Positions 24,201 to 39,200 of a stretch of DNA of 64,000 nt are shown one piece after another. The DNA comes from Exiguobacterium indicum HHS 31 (lineage in GTDB: Bacteria; Bacillota; Bacilli; Exiguobacteriales; Exiguobacteriaceae). The notes beneath the pieces are model-generated. The model was not told the DNA's origin, did not search any database, and was given only the letters and a program-made list of their open reading frames with translations. The stretch lies in assembly GCF_001939065.1 (NCBI RefSeq), contig NZ_MPSZ01000003.1, positions 124,001 to 188,000 on the forward strand, written 5' to 3'. How positions within the stretch are numbered: the stretch's first letter is position 1; each line of letters begins with the position of its first letter. A program made the position numbers and the translations under genes.

Positions 24201-27200
24201 TCGTCCTGACACCGACGACATTCGATCCGTCCGTCTTCTCGACGCTTGGCGATATGTTCACTGGATTTAACGCTGATGAATATGGTGTCAATGCGAAGGC
24301 GGCTGATGAGATCGGAAAAACCGATGAAAAAGAGCAGGATGCCGTCTTCTCTCGTGTCAATGCGCAAACCGATTATATGGCGCTTGAGATGAACAGTAAC
24401 ATCCTGATGATTTACGGTGAGGCGCTCAAGAACGAAGGAAATCCTGAAACGCTCGTTGATTACTATCAAGACTACGCAGACTGGTATGAAGAAGAACAGC
24501 CACTCCTCATGAAGACAGCGAAAGCCGGTACGGATTATGAGAAGTACTTGATTGCCCTCGATCCATTAAAAGAGAGTCTTCAAAAGAAGCTTGAGAAATA
24601 TGCGGATCAATTAAACATGGAATTAGGATAAGGAGGAATTTTCATGCAAGCACCAACATTCACCCTTCCGAACGCACAAGGAGAACCGATTTCCCTCGAG
24701 GATTATCGTGGAAAAAAAGTCGTACTCTATTTCTATCCGAAGGATTCAACGCCTGGTTGTACGACCGAGGCATGTGATTTCCGTGATGCGACGCAAGCGT
24801 TCGAAGAAAATAACACCGTCATTCTCGGTGTTTCTGCTGATAGTCAGAAACGGCATCAAAACTTTATCGCAAAATACGAATTACCGTTCCAATTGTTATC
24901 AGATATCGAGCATGAAGTGTGTGAGCAATATGGCGTCTGGCAACTGAAAAAGAACTACGGTAAGGAATATTTTGGAATTGTTCGTTCAACTTTCCTAATT
25001 GATGAGTCTGGTGAAATCGTCAAGGAATGGCGCAGTGTGAAAGTAAAAGATCACGTCGCAGAAGCACTTCAGTACGTCCAAGAGCAGAAATGAGTTCAAG
25101 AACCAGTTGTTTTATACAACTGGTTCTTTTTGTATTAAACCCTTTTAAAAACTCCTAATTTTATCCTTCAACAAAAATAATTTAATAAAAAAACCATTGG
25201 TATTACACACAAATTTAATGATTTTGAAATAATCTGAAAATATTCTATTGATTTTTCTGAATATTGTATTTATTATTGATAACAAGTTGATCCGGTGCTT
25301 TCCACAGCTTAAGAATAAAAGGCGATGACCCCTCTTATTTTTAGTCGGACACCGGATCGCTATCTTATCGGTTCTTATCGTTTCACCAGATATATCTATT
25401 TCTTTTGGGAGGGATTTACTTTATGAAGAAGAAAAAGGCACTTGCACTCGTTGGAGCACTGACAATCGCTGGATCAAGTCTTGCGGCATGTTCGACGACA
25501 GATGAAGGTAAAAAAGAAAGCGGTTCGACATCTGGAGAGAAATCTTCAGACAAACAAATCTTAAATTTAACGAGTGCTTCAGATATTCCAGCACTTAGCC
25601 CAACCGTCGCAACAGACTCTGTTTCCTTCACAGTGTTAAACAACGTCCAAGAAGGTCTATTCCGTCTTGATGACAAACAAGAAGCTACACCTGGTGTTGC
25701 TGAAAGTGTTGATGTTTCGGAAGATGGACTTACATACACGTTCAAGCTTCGTGATTCGAAATGGTCGGATGGCAGTGATGTCACAGCAAAAGACTTCGAG
25801 TATGCATGGAAACGTGTTCTTGATCCGAAAAGTGGTTCGCAATATGCGTATATCATGTATCTCATCGATGGCGCAGAAGCGTATAACACAGGAAAAGGAA
25901 AAGCTGACGATGTTGCAGTCAAAGCTGTTGACGACAAAACGCTCGAAGTTAAGCTGACACAACCGGCTGAATACTTCAAATCATTAACTGGTTTCGGTTC
26001 ATTCATGCCACTGAAACAAGAGTTCGTCGAAAAACAAGGGAAAAACTTCGCAACGAAACCAGATACATTCCTTTACAACGGACCATTCGTCCTATCAGAC
26101 TGGAAAACAGAAGTCGGTTGGAGCTACAAGAAAAACGATCAGTACTGGGATAAAGATAACGTTAAACTCGAAGAGATCAACTACAAAGTCGTTAAGGAAA
26201 CATCGACTGCAGTTAACCTTTACGAAAAAGGTGATATCGACCAAGTTGGTCTGACAAGCGAATTCGTAGATCAGTACAAAGATAACGAAGACTTTGATAC
26301 ACGCCTTGATGCATCGATGTACTATATCCAAATGAACTTCAAGAATGAACTCTTGAAAAATAAAGACATCCGTAAAGCAATCGACTCTGGATACGATAAA
26401 GAGCAGATGGCAAAAGTTCTCTTAAACAACGGTTCAATCCCAGCTTATTACTATGTCCCGAAAGAATTCGCAAAAGGTCCAGACGGTAAAGACTTCCGTG
26501 ATGGTAACGAAGGCTTCGGTTCATACGATGCTTCTTCTGCAAAAGCATCGTTCGAAAAAGGATTGAAAGATATCGGTAAAAAATCAGTCAAACTCGAGCT
26601 TCTTTCATACGATGATGATAACTCGAAGAAAATCTCTGAATACCTTAAAGGCGAGTGGGAGAAAAACCTTCCAGGTCTTGAAGTCACGATCAAACAACAG
26701 CCGTTCAAGAACAAACTTGAGCTAGAATCAAAAGGTGAGTTCGAACTATCATTCGCAGGATGGGGACCTGACTACCAGGATCCGATGACATTCCTCGATA
26801 TGTGGGTAACAGGTGGACCATACAACCGTGGTAAGTACTCAAGCGATAAATATGATTCACTCATCAAATCAGCTCAAAAAGAAGTAGATGCTGAGAAACG
26901 TTGGCAGGCACTGAAAGACGCTGAGAAAACTCTCCTTGAGGACGATCAAGCGATCTCAGTTATGTATCAGCGCGGAGCTTCCTTCTTACGTAAGCCGTAT
27001 GTCAAAGGAATCGTCAACCATAAAGTAGGTGCCGATACTTCATACAAATGGGCATCAATCGAAGGAAAATAAGTTACACCAAAAGACCAGATTCGCTGAC
27101 GAGCGTGTCTGGTCTTTTTTTCCACCTGTGTCATTTGTCCTATTTTTCTGAATAGCATTAAAATTTCGTGTCATTCTGTTTTCATTTTTATATCTTCGTT

Positions 27201-30200
27201 TTATACTATCAAAGAATCCGATTCACTATATTTACAATAATTCATTAAAATTATTCATAATTAATGGAAATGAACCGATATATTTACCACAGAGGACTTT
27301 TGCCTCAATACTCTACTTCACTAGGAAGGAGGACTCACTCATGAAGCAACGCGTACTTACAAATCAAAAGAGTTATACGGAAGAACAACTCGAGATGATC
27401 GAAGCGATTCGCGCAGTCGGTGAACTCATCCAGGATCGTCCAAGGCGTACAGTCTACCGTCGTTATGCGCTCGTCAATGACTGGCCACAGCCAGAGAATA
27501 TCGTTCGTCAATTCGGGTCTTGGCCTGAAGCTTTATCTGCAGCAGGTTACGAATGGAATGTAGATCAGCAACCCGAAGAACTCGAGCGGGCGCCGAAGTA
27601 TACAAAAGATGAGATCTTAAAATCGTTTCATCGCTATGCGCAGGATGTCGGATCGACAATCACCTTGAAAAAGTATCAAATGTGGCGAAAATCCGTTCAC
27701 CACGCGCCGAGTCACTATCACATCGTTAAGATGTTCGGATCATGGCATGATGCCTGTACGGCAGCAGGTCTTGAAGCCAGCGTGACCTATTCTAAAGCAG
27801 AGCTCGCTGCATCGCTTCGTCAAGCCATCGAAGAAGTCGGATTTTCTCTTTCATTTGAAGCTTATCGAGAATGGGCGAAACGGAACAATAAACCCTCGAC
27901 GAAAGCTCTATTACACCGATACGGCTCTTGGTCGGCTGCGATTCATGCGATTGAAAATGAGATCCGTCTCAACAAACAACAAGCTCAATGAACTCATCCA
28001 TTCTTCAGTCCTTTCCGATCTTCGAGACGGAAAGGCTTTTTTTCACCAAAAAAAAGATGACGTTTCCGTCCATCTTTTTTTTGGTGTGATTCAAATGACT
28101 TTCTCTTTCCATTCATGATACGCTGCGACACGATCGCGTCCTTGGAACTTCGCACCGACATACATCGCACGATCCGCGTTTCGGATCAAACTGGCTAGAT
28201 CGCCCAGTTCCTTCAGCGTATCTATCCCTATGCTCGCTGTAATCTCAAGAGTATGACCCTCGACTACTATCGGATTAGCATGCAACGTCTCACGAATTCG
28301 TTCTGCCACGATGCGGGCGGACTCTAGATCCGTATTCGGAAGCAAGATGACGAATTCTTCCCCACCATACCGAGCCACGAGATCCGTGATTCGCGTCGCT
28401 TGCATCAGCAACTTAGCTACTTCAAATAGGACGACATCGCCGATTTCATGACCGTACGTATCATTGATTTGCTTAAAGTGATCGAGATCGATCATCAATG
28501 CGGAGAAAGGATACAGATCGCGTTGTTTGATTCGACGATCCCCCCACTCTTGTAACGCGCGATAATTGGGTAATTTCGTCATCGCATCCGTCCGGCTATC
28601 AATCAGCAATCGCTCTCGTTCATGTGCGCGCTCTACAGCCCATGACAGGACACGCAACGCGCGATACAACTCGTACCCAAAGTCTTTCGTAAACTCTCCA
28701 CTGGCTTCAGAAGCAAGTAAGAGTGAGCAATTGATCGTCTCCGTTGCTTCAGGCTGTATGAATAAGACGGATTGAATTTCCTCTGGTAAACAATCATACA
28801 ATCGAATATCCCACTCCTGTTGCATACCATAGAGTAAAACTTCCTCTTTTTCAATGATTTCCTCTATGACCTTCCCTTCTACATGGTCCGCCTTTAATTT
28901 ACGCCCATCCTTTAAGGAATAATAGACACTTTGTTGTCCCTCTTCGAAATCGAATTTAATCCATGCAATATCCGGTTTGACGAATTGATTGAGCTGCCGC
29001 AGGTATCGTTCGATGATAAATTGCGCGTCACCGTCTTTCCACGCCGCTTCTTTTAAACGTTCAATTTGTTCCCAATGCTCGATCCGGTCCGATGCTTGGA
29101 CCGAACTACCGAGAGAACGCTTGATGATGAAAAGTGCAAACGCTGCCATTACAAGCCCGCTATTCCCGTTACCTTGCACGACAAGTGTACTGAAAATACC
29201 ATAGAGTAGTTCTGCCGTGATGACGACTGCTTCGAAGCGTAACAGCTGAAACATGACATCACTTGGAATATTTTCACCCAAAAGAAATCGTGAAAGTTGG
29301 TATTGCAGCAATAAGACAATCCATAAAATAACGACCATCGCAAGCAACGGGATGATGTTGTCAGTTAATTGAAAGGCATCACCATGCGTTCCACCTAAGA
29401 GATTATAAGCCAGACCTGCTGGTACGATTAAGAAAAGTTCTAGCGCCACATTGAACGGATAGTTATGTAGCATCCGTCGTCTTCCGACTGGTGTATGAAT
29501 CGTACGTAATTGATAAATCAACATGGTGACCTGTCCTACACAAATAGCAGAAAGCATGCCATACGTTAAAAATGTGAACAATACAAAACCAAAATGAAAC
29601 GTGAAGCTCATATGTCGTCGGCGAACCGGATCGACGACAAAAATAGTGGATAATGCGGCAATCAATAAAAACGTGAACAAGTCGACGCTGAGGCTATAAT
29701 CCTTAGACTTCGCAAAAAGATCGATGCCAATCACGATTAAGAAAAATACGACCCAGCTTCGAAGGAGATATTGTTGAAAACGGCGCACTCGAACTTCCCC
29801 TTCCTGTTTAATCTATTTTTTAAAATTGTAATAAATTGTTAATTCTATTATTCAATTTTTTGAGCAAAATGTCGAACTTGAATCGTTTCATTTGATACAC
29901 TCATTAAAGAGGTGATCTTTCATGACAAATACGTTTACTCAATATGCTTTTGACACGTTTCACATTGATGGTCTTGATTCACGAATGCATGCCATTCGCG
30001 AGCGCATCCAACCGATTTTTCGCGATATCGGACAAGAAATCACGCCCGACTTGACCGTCGCGATCGAAGAGGACATGCACGTCCATATCGCACAACATGC
30101 TAGACGCAAAGTAAATCCGCCACAGGATACATGGATGGCTTTTTCACCAGATAAACGCGGCTATAAAAAGCATCCTCACTTCCAAGTCGGACTGTTTGAT

Positions 30201-33200
30201 GACCATCTGTTCATTTGGCTCGCCTATATCTATGAGTTGCCGAACAAACAACACTATGCCTCAAAATTACTAAATCATACGGATTTACTAACCACACTCC
30301 CTGAAGACTTCGTCATTTCATATGATCATATGAAAAAAGATGCTGTTCCCGTACACGAGACCGACATCCATTCAGGGTTAGAACGCTTCCATGATGTCAA
30401 AAAAGCAGAATTCCTCGTCGGTCGTCACATTTCAGCACAACAAGTGAGCGAATTGACACGCGAGGAGTTATTAGATGTGATTCGAAATACCTATTCGCAT
30501 CTCGTACCACTCTATAAAACGATTAAATAAAAAGGATGGCCGAATCGGTCATCCTTTTCATTAGTTATATTTTACTAGAATTGACATGACTTGTGTACGG
30601 TCAGAGTTTAAATTTAGATAAATGTTGACCTGTTTTGAGGAAACGGTCATGACATTGAACGTTTTATCGAGTTTTGCTGTCGGATAGGCTTGTTTGACTT
30701 CCTTGACTGTAACCGTCCGTTTGACTTGTTTCGGATCATAAACGATGGCACTGACTTTCGCTTTTGCATCCTTCACACCATACGTTGAACAGTAGTGAAG
30801 GGCACGATCTGCTGAAGCAAGACCATTTCCACTTTGACACCAGTTCGAGCTCTTTTCGCCTTTGTACGCTTTATGTACTTGCGCAAGTGTCGTTTTTTCA
30901 AGAACAACTTTTCCATCGAGGGAATGTGCTTGTTTTGCTTGCGTCTGAATTTCTTGAAGCCATTTTACATCAGTTTGTTTTGTTGCTTCGACCGATTGAT
31001 TATATGAAGTGCCTGACACGATGCTGACAGTGAGTGCGGCAGTTAAGATGATTCCTAAGACTTGTTTCATGCTAATGTCCTCCTCGGCGCCTATATAAAG
31101 CGTTGATAATAAACTGATTCCCCTATTTCAAAAAATTATTCAGTTTTTATAGTTTTTTTATGGAAGTTTATTTTTATTTTTTATACATGCAAACAAAAAG
31201 AACCTAGTGTCGGCGGGACACTAGGTTCTTCCTCATTTCTTATGCATCTTAAACTCTAGGAACAACTCATTGTAATGTGCGAGCATCTTCTTCCCGAGGT
31301 TCTCATAAACTTCAAGTGTATCGGTGACTTGTTTATCAGGATAGAATCGCTCATCGGTCCGAACCGATTTGTCGAGCAGTTTTAAGCCTTCTTTGTTTGG
31401 TGTCGAATAACCGACGTAATCCGCATTTTTCGCTGAAACATCTGGACGCAGCATGAAGTTGATGAACTCATGTGCCCCCTCGACGTTTTTCGCGGTCTTC
31501 GGAATGACGACATTATCGAACCAGACGTTTGATCCTTCTTTTGGAATGACGTAGTCAAGATTTTCATTCTCGCTCATAATCTCGTTTGCATCACCTGACC
31601 AGACGACACCGAGCCCCGCTTCTTCATTCGCGAGCAATAACTTAATCTCGTCTCCGACGATTGCCTTGACGTTTGGTGTCAGGCGCATCAAGTTCGCTTT
31701 TGCTTCCTGTAGTTTCGACTCATCCGTTTCATTTAACGAATAACCGAGACTATTCAAGCTCATCCCCATCACTTCACGGGCACCGTCAGCGAGTAGAATC
31801 TGATTCTTTAGCTTCGGATCCCAGAGATCCTTCCAGCTCGTCGGTTTCTTCCCATCAATCAAGTCTTTATTGTAGACGATACCGACCGTTCCCCAGAAAT
31901 ACGGAATCGAGTACTTGTTGTTCGGATCGAACGATAAATCTAAAAAGCGCGAATCGATGTTTTTGAGATTCGGGATTTTTTGATGATCGATCGGAACGAC
32001 GAGCTTCTCATCGATCATCTTCGCAATCGCATAGTCGGACGGAACAGCGATATCGTACGTCGTTCCTCCCTGTTCGATCTTCGTCAGCATTGCTTCGTTT
32101 GAATCGAACGTCTGATAGACGACTTTGATGCCGCTCTCCTTCTCAAACTGTTTGATCAGTGCTGGGTCGATGTAATCGCCCCAGTTGTAGATGTTCAGGA
32201 CATTTTTCCCTGAATACCCTTGTGTCTCATTTAACTGATTCAAGGTGAATAAAATGACACCCGAGATCAGGAAAATCGCGGCAAATAATTGAATCAATTT
32301 TTTCAACGGTCATTTCACCTCCGGTCGCGAAAGCTTCGTAGCAGCTCGTTGGTTCAAGAAGTAGTAGCCGATGACGAGTAAGAACGTAAACAAGAAGATG
32401 ACGGTCGACAAGGCGTTGATCTTCATCGAAATCCCTTGACGGGCAAGTGAGTAGATCTCAACGGACAACGTCGTAAAGCCGTTTCCTGTCACGAAGAACG
32501 TCACCGCAAAATCATCCAGTGAGTACGTCAATGCCGTAAAGAAGCCAGCGAAGATCCCTGGTGTGATATACGGCAAGATGACTTTCGTCAAGACATCCCA
32601 ACGGCTTGCGCCTAAGTCGCGCGCTGCATCAACGAGCGTTGGACTCATCTCCTGCAACTTCGGCAGGACGAGAATGACGACGATCGGTACCGAAAACGCG
32701 ATGTGGGACAGTAGGACTGACGTAAAGCCGAGTTGGATGCCAAGTAGCGTGAAGAAGATCAAGAACGATGCCCCAATGATAACATCCGGACTGACGATCA
32801 AGATGCTGTTGAGCGTCAACAACGACGTCTCGACCCGTTTCTTACGGACGGCTTGAATCCCAATCGCTCCGAATACGCCAAGAATCGTCGAGATTGCGGC
32901 TGATAACAAGGCGATGACGAGTGTATTCAAGACGATGATCAACAAACGTGAATCTTGGAAGACTTCCTTGTACCAATCCCACGTGAACGAATCGAAGTTC
33001 GTCATGTTGTCAGCACTGTTGAACGAATAGAATGCCAAGTAGAATATCGGAGCATACAAAATGATGAAGACTCCGATCAGATAAAGATTTGCTAGTTTCA
33101 GACGTTTCATCAAGTCGTCGCTCCTTTCTTCCGTTTCGTACTCGTCAAGGCAAGGATGATCGCCATCGCGATGATGAGGAAGACAGCGATCGTCGCTCCC

Positions 33201-36200
33201 ATGCCCCAGTTCTGTGTCACGAGGAACTGCTGTTCAATCGCTGTACCGAGCGTGATGACGCGGTTCCCTGCAATCAGACGCGTAATCATGAACAGCGATA
33301 ACGCCGGAATGAAGACGAGCTGACAGCCTGACTTCACACCATCGAGCGTCAGCGGGAAGACGACACGCCGAAACGTCGTGAAGTTCGACGCCCCAAGATC
33401 ACGTGCAGCAAAGACGAGTGACGGACTCAGTTTTTCAATCGCATTGAAGATCGGCAGGATCATGAACGGAATGAAGATGTAGACCGATACGAAGACGAAA
33501 CTAAAATCGGTAAAGAGAATCTGTTGTCGTCCAATTCCAATCGCTTCAAGCGTTTGGTTCGCAAGACCATACGTACTGAACAACCCGATGAAGGCATAAG
33601 CTTTCAACAACAAGTTGATCCACGTCGGTAAGATGATCAAAAGTAGCCATAGCTGTTTATGCTTCGTTTTCGTCAACAAGTAAGCGGTCGGATAACCGAT
33701 CAAGAGCGAAAACACCGTAATCAAAAAGGCATACCAGAACGAGCTGAGTGTCATCGTCAAATAGGTCGACGTAAAGAAGTTCCGGTAGTTCTCAAATGAG
33801 AAGTTACCGTCCAAATCAAGGAATGAATAGTAGACGACGAGTACGATCGGTGCGATGACGAACAAGGCAATCCAGAATAGATACGGGATGAGATACCAGT
33901 TACGTGATTTTTGCATCATAACACCCCGTCGTAGGATTCCAGACGCTTATCGAATTCTTCTTCCGTCTCGTTCAGTCGCATGACGTGAATCGCTTCCGGA
34001 TCAAATGTCAGTCCGATCTGCTCACCAACCGTCGCTTTTTTCGTACTGTGGACGAGCCATTCGTTACCGACTTCATCCATACAAGCGATCTCGTAATGCA
34101 CGCCACGGAAAAGTTGCGAATCGACGGTGACTTGTAGTTTCCCTTGGGTCACGTTTGTGATTTCGAGATCCTCCGGACGGATGACGATCTCGACCGGTTC
34201 GTTTAGTTCAAGACCACGGTCGACACATTCGAATTCCTTTTCGGCGAACCAGACCCGGTAGTCTTCCACCATGCGCCCTGGAATGATGTTCGACTCACCG
34301 ATGAAGTCCGCGACGAAGCGGTTGATCGGTTCATCATAGATATCCGTTGGTGTGCCCGATTGTTGAATGACACCGTGATTGAGGACGAAGATTTCATCTG
34401 ACATCGCCAGTGCCTCTTCTTGGTCGTGCGTGACGAAGATGAACGTGATGCCAAGACGACGTTGCAAGTCGCGGAGCTCATACTGCATCTCTGTCCGTAA
34501 TTTCAAGTCGAGCGCTGACAGTGGCTCATCGAGCAAGATGACTTCCGGCTCATTGACGATTGCCCGAGCAATCGCGACACGTTGCCGCTGTCCACCTGAC
34601 ATCTCGGTGATTTCTCGTTTCTCATAACCGGACAAGTTGACGAACTTCAACGCGTCCGTCACACGTTTAGCGATTTCTGCTTCTTTCACCTTCTTGATGC
34701 GAAGACCGAAGGCGATATTCTCGAAGACGTTCAAGTGCGGGAATAGTGCATAGTCTTGGAAGACCGTATTGACTTGACGTTTGTTCGCCGGTACATCGTT
34801 GATCCGTTTTCCGTTGAAGATGATGTCCCCTTCTGTTGCTTCCGAAAAGCCAGCAATCAGTCGTAAGATCGTCGTTTTCCCACAACCCGATGGTCCGAGT
34901 AACGTATAGAACTTCCCGCGTTCGATTTCGAAGCTGACTTGGTCGAGGACGGTCTGATCGTCGTATCGTTTCGTAACGTCCTTGAATTGAATGATCGTAG
35001 TATCTGCCAATCTAGTTCCTCCTTTATAAGTATGAGTCAGTCGCAGTCACGAGGACCTTCGTCTCTTGTGTTGACTCATTGCGTAGTTGATGGATTTCTG
35101 AAGCCTTATAGTAAAGTGTCTCTCCTTGTTTTGCTACAAAAGACTGACGTCCGAGCGTCAGCGTGACGTTTCCTGCGAGCACATAGACGAACGTCTCGGC
35201 ACCTGATGGTTCATACGTCTTGAATGCTCCCCCTGGCGCGAGTGTGAGCAGGACCGGTTCCATCTCTTTTTCATTCGATTCCGGAATGAGCCACGTGACA
35301 TGATACCCCTGTTCCTCATCGGCATATGTCGTGACATCCTCTTCCCCATAGACAACTTTTTGATTGAGTGTATCCTCATCAAAGAAATCCTTCGGTGAGA
35401 TGCCAAGGACTTCGAGGAGATGAAACAGCGTCTCGATCGACGGTGAACTGATTTCCCGTTCGAGTTGCGAGATGTACCCTTTACTCAGGTCTGTTCTTTC
35501 CCCTAGTTCCTCTTGCGTCAATCCCTTTTGAAGACGGAGGTTCTTGATTTTTTGACCGATTGAGTACAATCGACGTCCTCCTCTCATCGGCTTAGTTTAG
35601 TATAAGATGACTAAAAGTTTACTAATCACGTACCGATTATAGCGTATTTCATTATTTAATCAACTAAAACGTTCGATATTTTTTAATGTTCATTTGACAG
35701 CGAGAACGCTTACACCTACAATTAATATCAGGTACTAATTTAAGGAGGAACTTGTTATGCGGATCGCTTGGATCACTGATAGTACAACGATTTTACCGGA
35801 TACGATCGCTCAGCGCGATGATCTTTCGGTCGTCCCTTTACTTGTCATGAAGGATGGAGAAAGTTTCGTCGATGGTGTCGACGTTGATGCAGAGACCGTC
35901 TATAGCTGGATTGACTCAAAACACAAGGTAACGACGAGCCAACCTTCGATCGGGAGTTTCACTGAGCATTATGAGCGGTTGAAAGAGGATTACGACGTCG
36001 GCTTCGCTGTTCACTTATCGAGTGAACTGAGCGGCACGTACAGCGCTTCCGTTCAAGGGGCAGAGATTGCTGGCTTTCGTCTGATTGCGATTGATTCCCG
36101 TTGTGGCATTTACCCGGCTGGTCAACTCCTAGCAGAAGCGATTGAACTCGTCGAAGCGGGACACTCGATCGAATCCGTCGAACAGATCATTCTCGAGCGT

Positions 36201-39200
36201 CGTTTCGATCATCACATTGAATTCACGGTCGCAAACCTCGATCAATTACAAGCAGGTGGACGGATCTCTTCAACGAAGGCATTCGTTGGTAACTTGTTGC
36301 AACTTCGTCCGTTGTTCCACTTCGAGGAAGGAAAGATCGTTCCTTATCAAACCGTCCGGACGTTCAAAAAAGCGCATTCGAAGATTTTTGATCACCTTGT
36401 CGCAATCATTGAACGGGGACAGATCACGGATATTTCACTATTCCACGCGACAGCGTATGACCTGGCACTCGAGTGGAAACAACGCCTCGAATCGCAATAC
36501 GATGTGCGTGTCCGGATCGATGACTTGACACCGGTTCTCGGTTCGCATACAGGAAATCCAGCGATCGGGATGTCCTTTTTGAACCCGACGCGCCGACCGT
36601 GATGACTAATGAATTTGATTTTTGGGTAAACCTTCTTTAGAGAATAAAGGAGGTTTTTTGTTTGAAAAATAATAAATGGATTTGGCTCAACTGGGTCGGC
36701 TTCATTTTCACGATTGCCGTGAACGCCCTTGATGGTGGAAAGACAGGACGAATCTCTGATTCGATCATCACATTGTTCAAACCGGCTGGGTATGCGTTCT
36801 CGATTTGGGGATTAATTTATACGATTCTACTCATCTGGTTGATTTTACAATCGATTCCGAAGTTCAAGGAACACGAACTGGCGAAGAAAATCGGACCGTG
36901 GTTCTTGATCAGCTGTCTGTTTAATGCTGGCTGGATCGTTTCCTTCACGTTTGAACTGTTCGTTGTCTCCGTTGTCGTCATCGTTGGTCTCTTGTTGTCC
37001 TTGATCGTCATCTACTCAAAAATTGATCGTGAGACGAAAGGATTACGCTTTAAGCTACCGTTCTCACTTTACCTCGGCTGGGTATCGGTCGCGACGATTG
37101 CCGACATCTTCCTGACGATCAACGCAGAAGGTGTAACATCTTGGCTTGGAATTGGAGATGCGGGCTGGACGATGATCATACTCGTCGTCGGAGTCATCAT
37201 CGCTCTTCTCTTCATGTTTGCGAACCGTGATCCGATTTATCCGCTTGTCTTCGTCTGGGCGTATATCGCGATCAACTTCGAGTCCGATAATGGTCTCGTC
37301 GATACGACAGTTCTCGGTAGCGTCGTCTTATTATTAGCCGGTTATATCTTCCTTCTCGTTCGGATGCGCCGCCAAGTCAGCGTGAGCAAGTGACGTTCCT
37401 TTCTCGTTCAAACGGCGTATACTAAAAGAAAGGAGTGAATGACCATGAACATCACATTTACACCGTCTGCTCAGGAGCGAATCCGCCAATTACGCGGTGA
37501 AGTATCCGGTCAACTGCATCTCTATTACGATACAGAGGGTTGTGGTTGCGGAAACTCTGGTATTTTCAGTATTCGCATCGTCGATGAAGCGACATCCGAA
37601 GACATGACGATTGATTCAAACGTCGGTCCCGTTCTCGTCAAGCGGTGGTCGAGTCATTTCCTCGATCAAGAAATGACACTCGATTACAACGCGGAGAAAA
37701 AAGCGCTCATCCTAAAAAGTGATGGCCAATACTTCAATACGAATGTGCTCGTGACGGATCAAACAGGCTGCGTCCTGACGGTTCGCTCATAAGCGCAAAT
37801 GAAAAAGGCAACTTCCGTCGTGGAAGTTGCCTTTGTTTGTGTTCGAACAGACAGGTGCTGCGTCGAAAGCTAGATGGTCTGAGTATGATTGAATGTACTA
37901 GATGTCTGTCTGCGTCGTGCACGAGCTGGTAATATCCCAGCGCTTTGCGTCCCCCCAGACGTCGCATGCATCATCCTCGCATGCTTATCTAGTATACGAA
38001 CGAAATTCATGTTTGGATTGCCTTATCCGACATTAAGAACCGTTTCTTCGATCGCTTGCTGATTCAAATCCTTCACATGCATCGGTCTACTATAGTAGTA
38101 GCCTTGTCCATAATCACAACCGAGGCGTTTCAAGAAGAGATGCTGTTCGAGCGTTTCGACACCTTCTGCGACGACTTCGATCCCAAGACTCTTCGCAAGC
38201 TGGATGATCATTTCCGTAATCGCTGTTCCCCGTTCGTCATGTGGGACTTCATCGATGAACGACTTGTCGATCTTTAAGATATCGATCGGCAAATGCTTCA
38301 AGTGCGTTAGCGACGATAGACCCGTTCCAAAATCATCGAGAGCGATTGTCAGACTAAGCTGTTTCAATTCACCAAGCATCGTCATCGCCCGGTCCAGATT
38401 CTCCATAACGGACGTTTCCGTTATTTCGAGTTGTAGTTGCAATTCACTTCCGTTCTTCAAGGAATGATGAACGATTTCTTTAATCATCATATTATGCGAC
38501 TCCGATCGGAAATGCATCGCGGATAAGTTCACCGAGACTTGGCGAATGAAATAATCTTCTTTCTTCCAAATCTCCATCTGTGCAACGGTCTCCTTCAACA
38601 CCCACTCGGTCAAACGATGAATTAAACTATACTTTTCAGCAAGTGGAATGAATTCCGCCGGTGAGATGAAACCGAACTTCGGATGATTCCAGCGAATTAG
38701 AACTTCCGCCTGATCCACCTTGCCTGTCGCGAGTGCGATCTTCGGTTGGTAGACGAGAGCGAACTCCTTGAAATCCGTCATCGCCCGGCGTAAGGAACCG
38801 ACGATCAATTGCTCTCTTTTGTCGGAATGCAGGGAATCATCGTACACGATGAATCGATCTCTTCCTTCGTTTTTGCCGACCCGGAGAGCACTTTCCATTT
38901 GACCAATTCGCATTTCTAACGTTTCTCCCATATCCGGTAAGATGACACCCATCGTTGCTGTCAAATGGATTGGTTGATCATCTAAGTGAATCGGTTGTCG
39001 AATATCTTCTAAAATTTGTTCGAAAGTACGAAGTAATGCATCAGTAGGTACTTTTTTGATAAGAAAAAACTGCGTTCCATTATAACGAATACATGCTTCA
39101 TCTTCCGATAAGGACGCACGCATCCGATCTGCAAACTCACGAATGACGGCATCTCCTTTATCAAAACCAAACGTATCATTGACCCATTTGTACCCGTCCA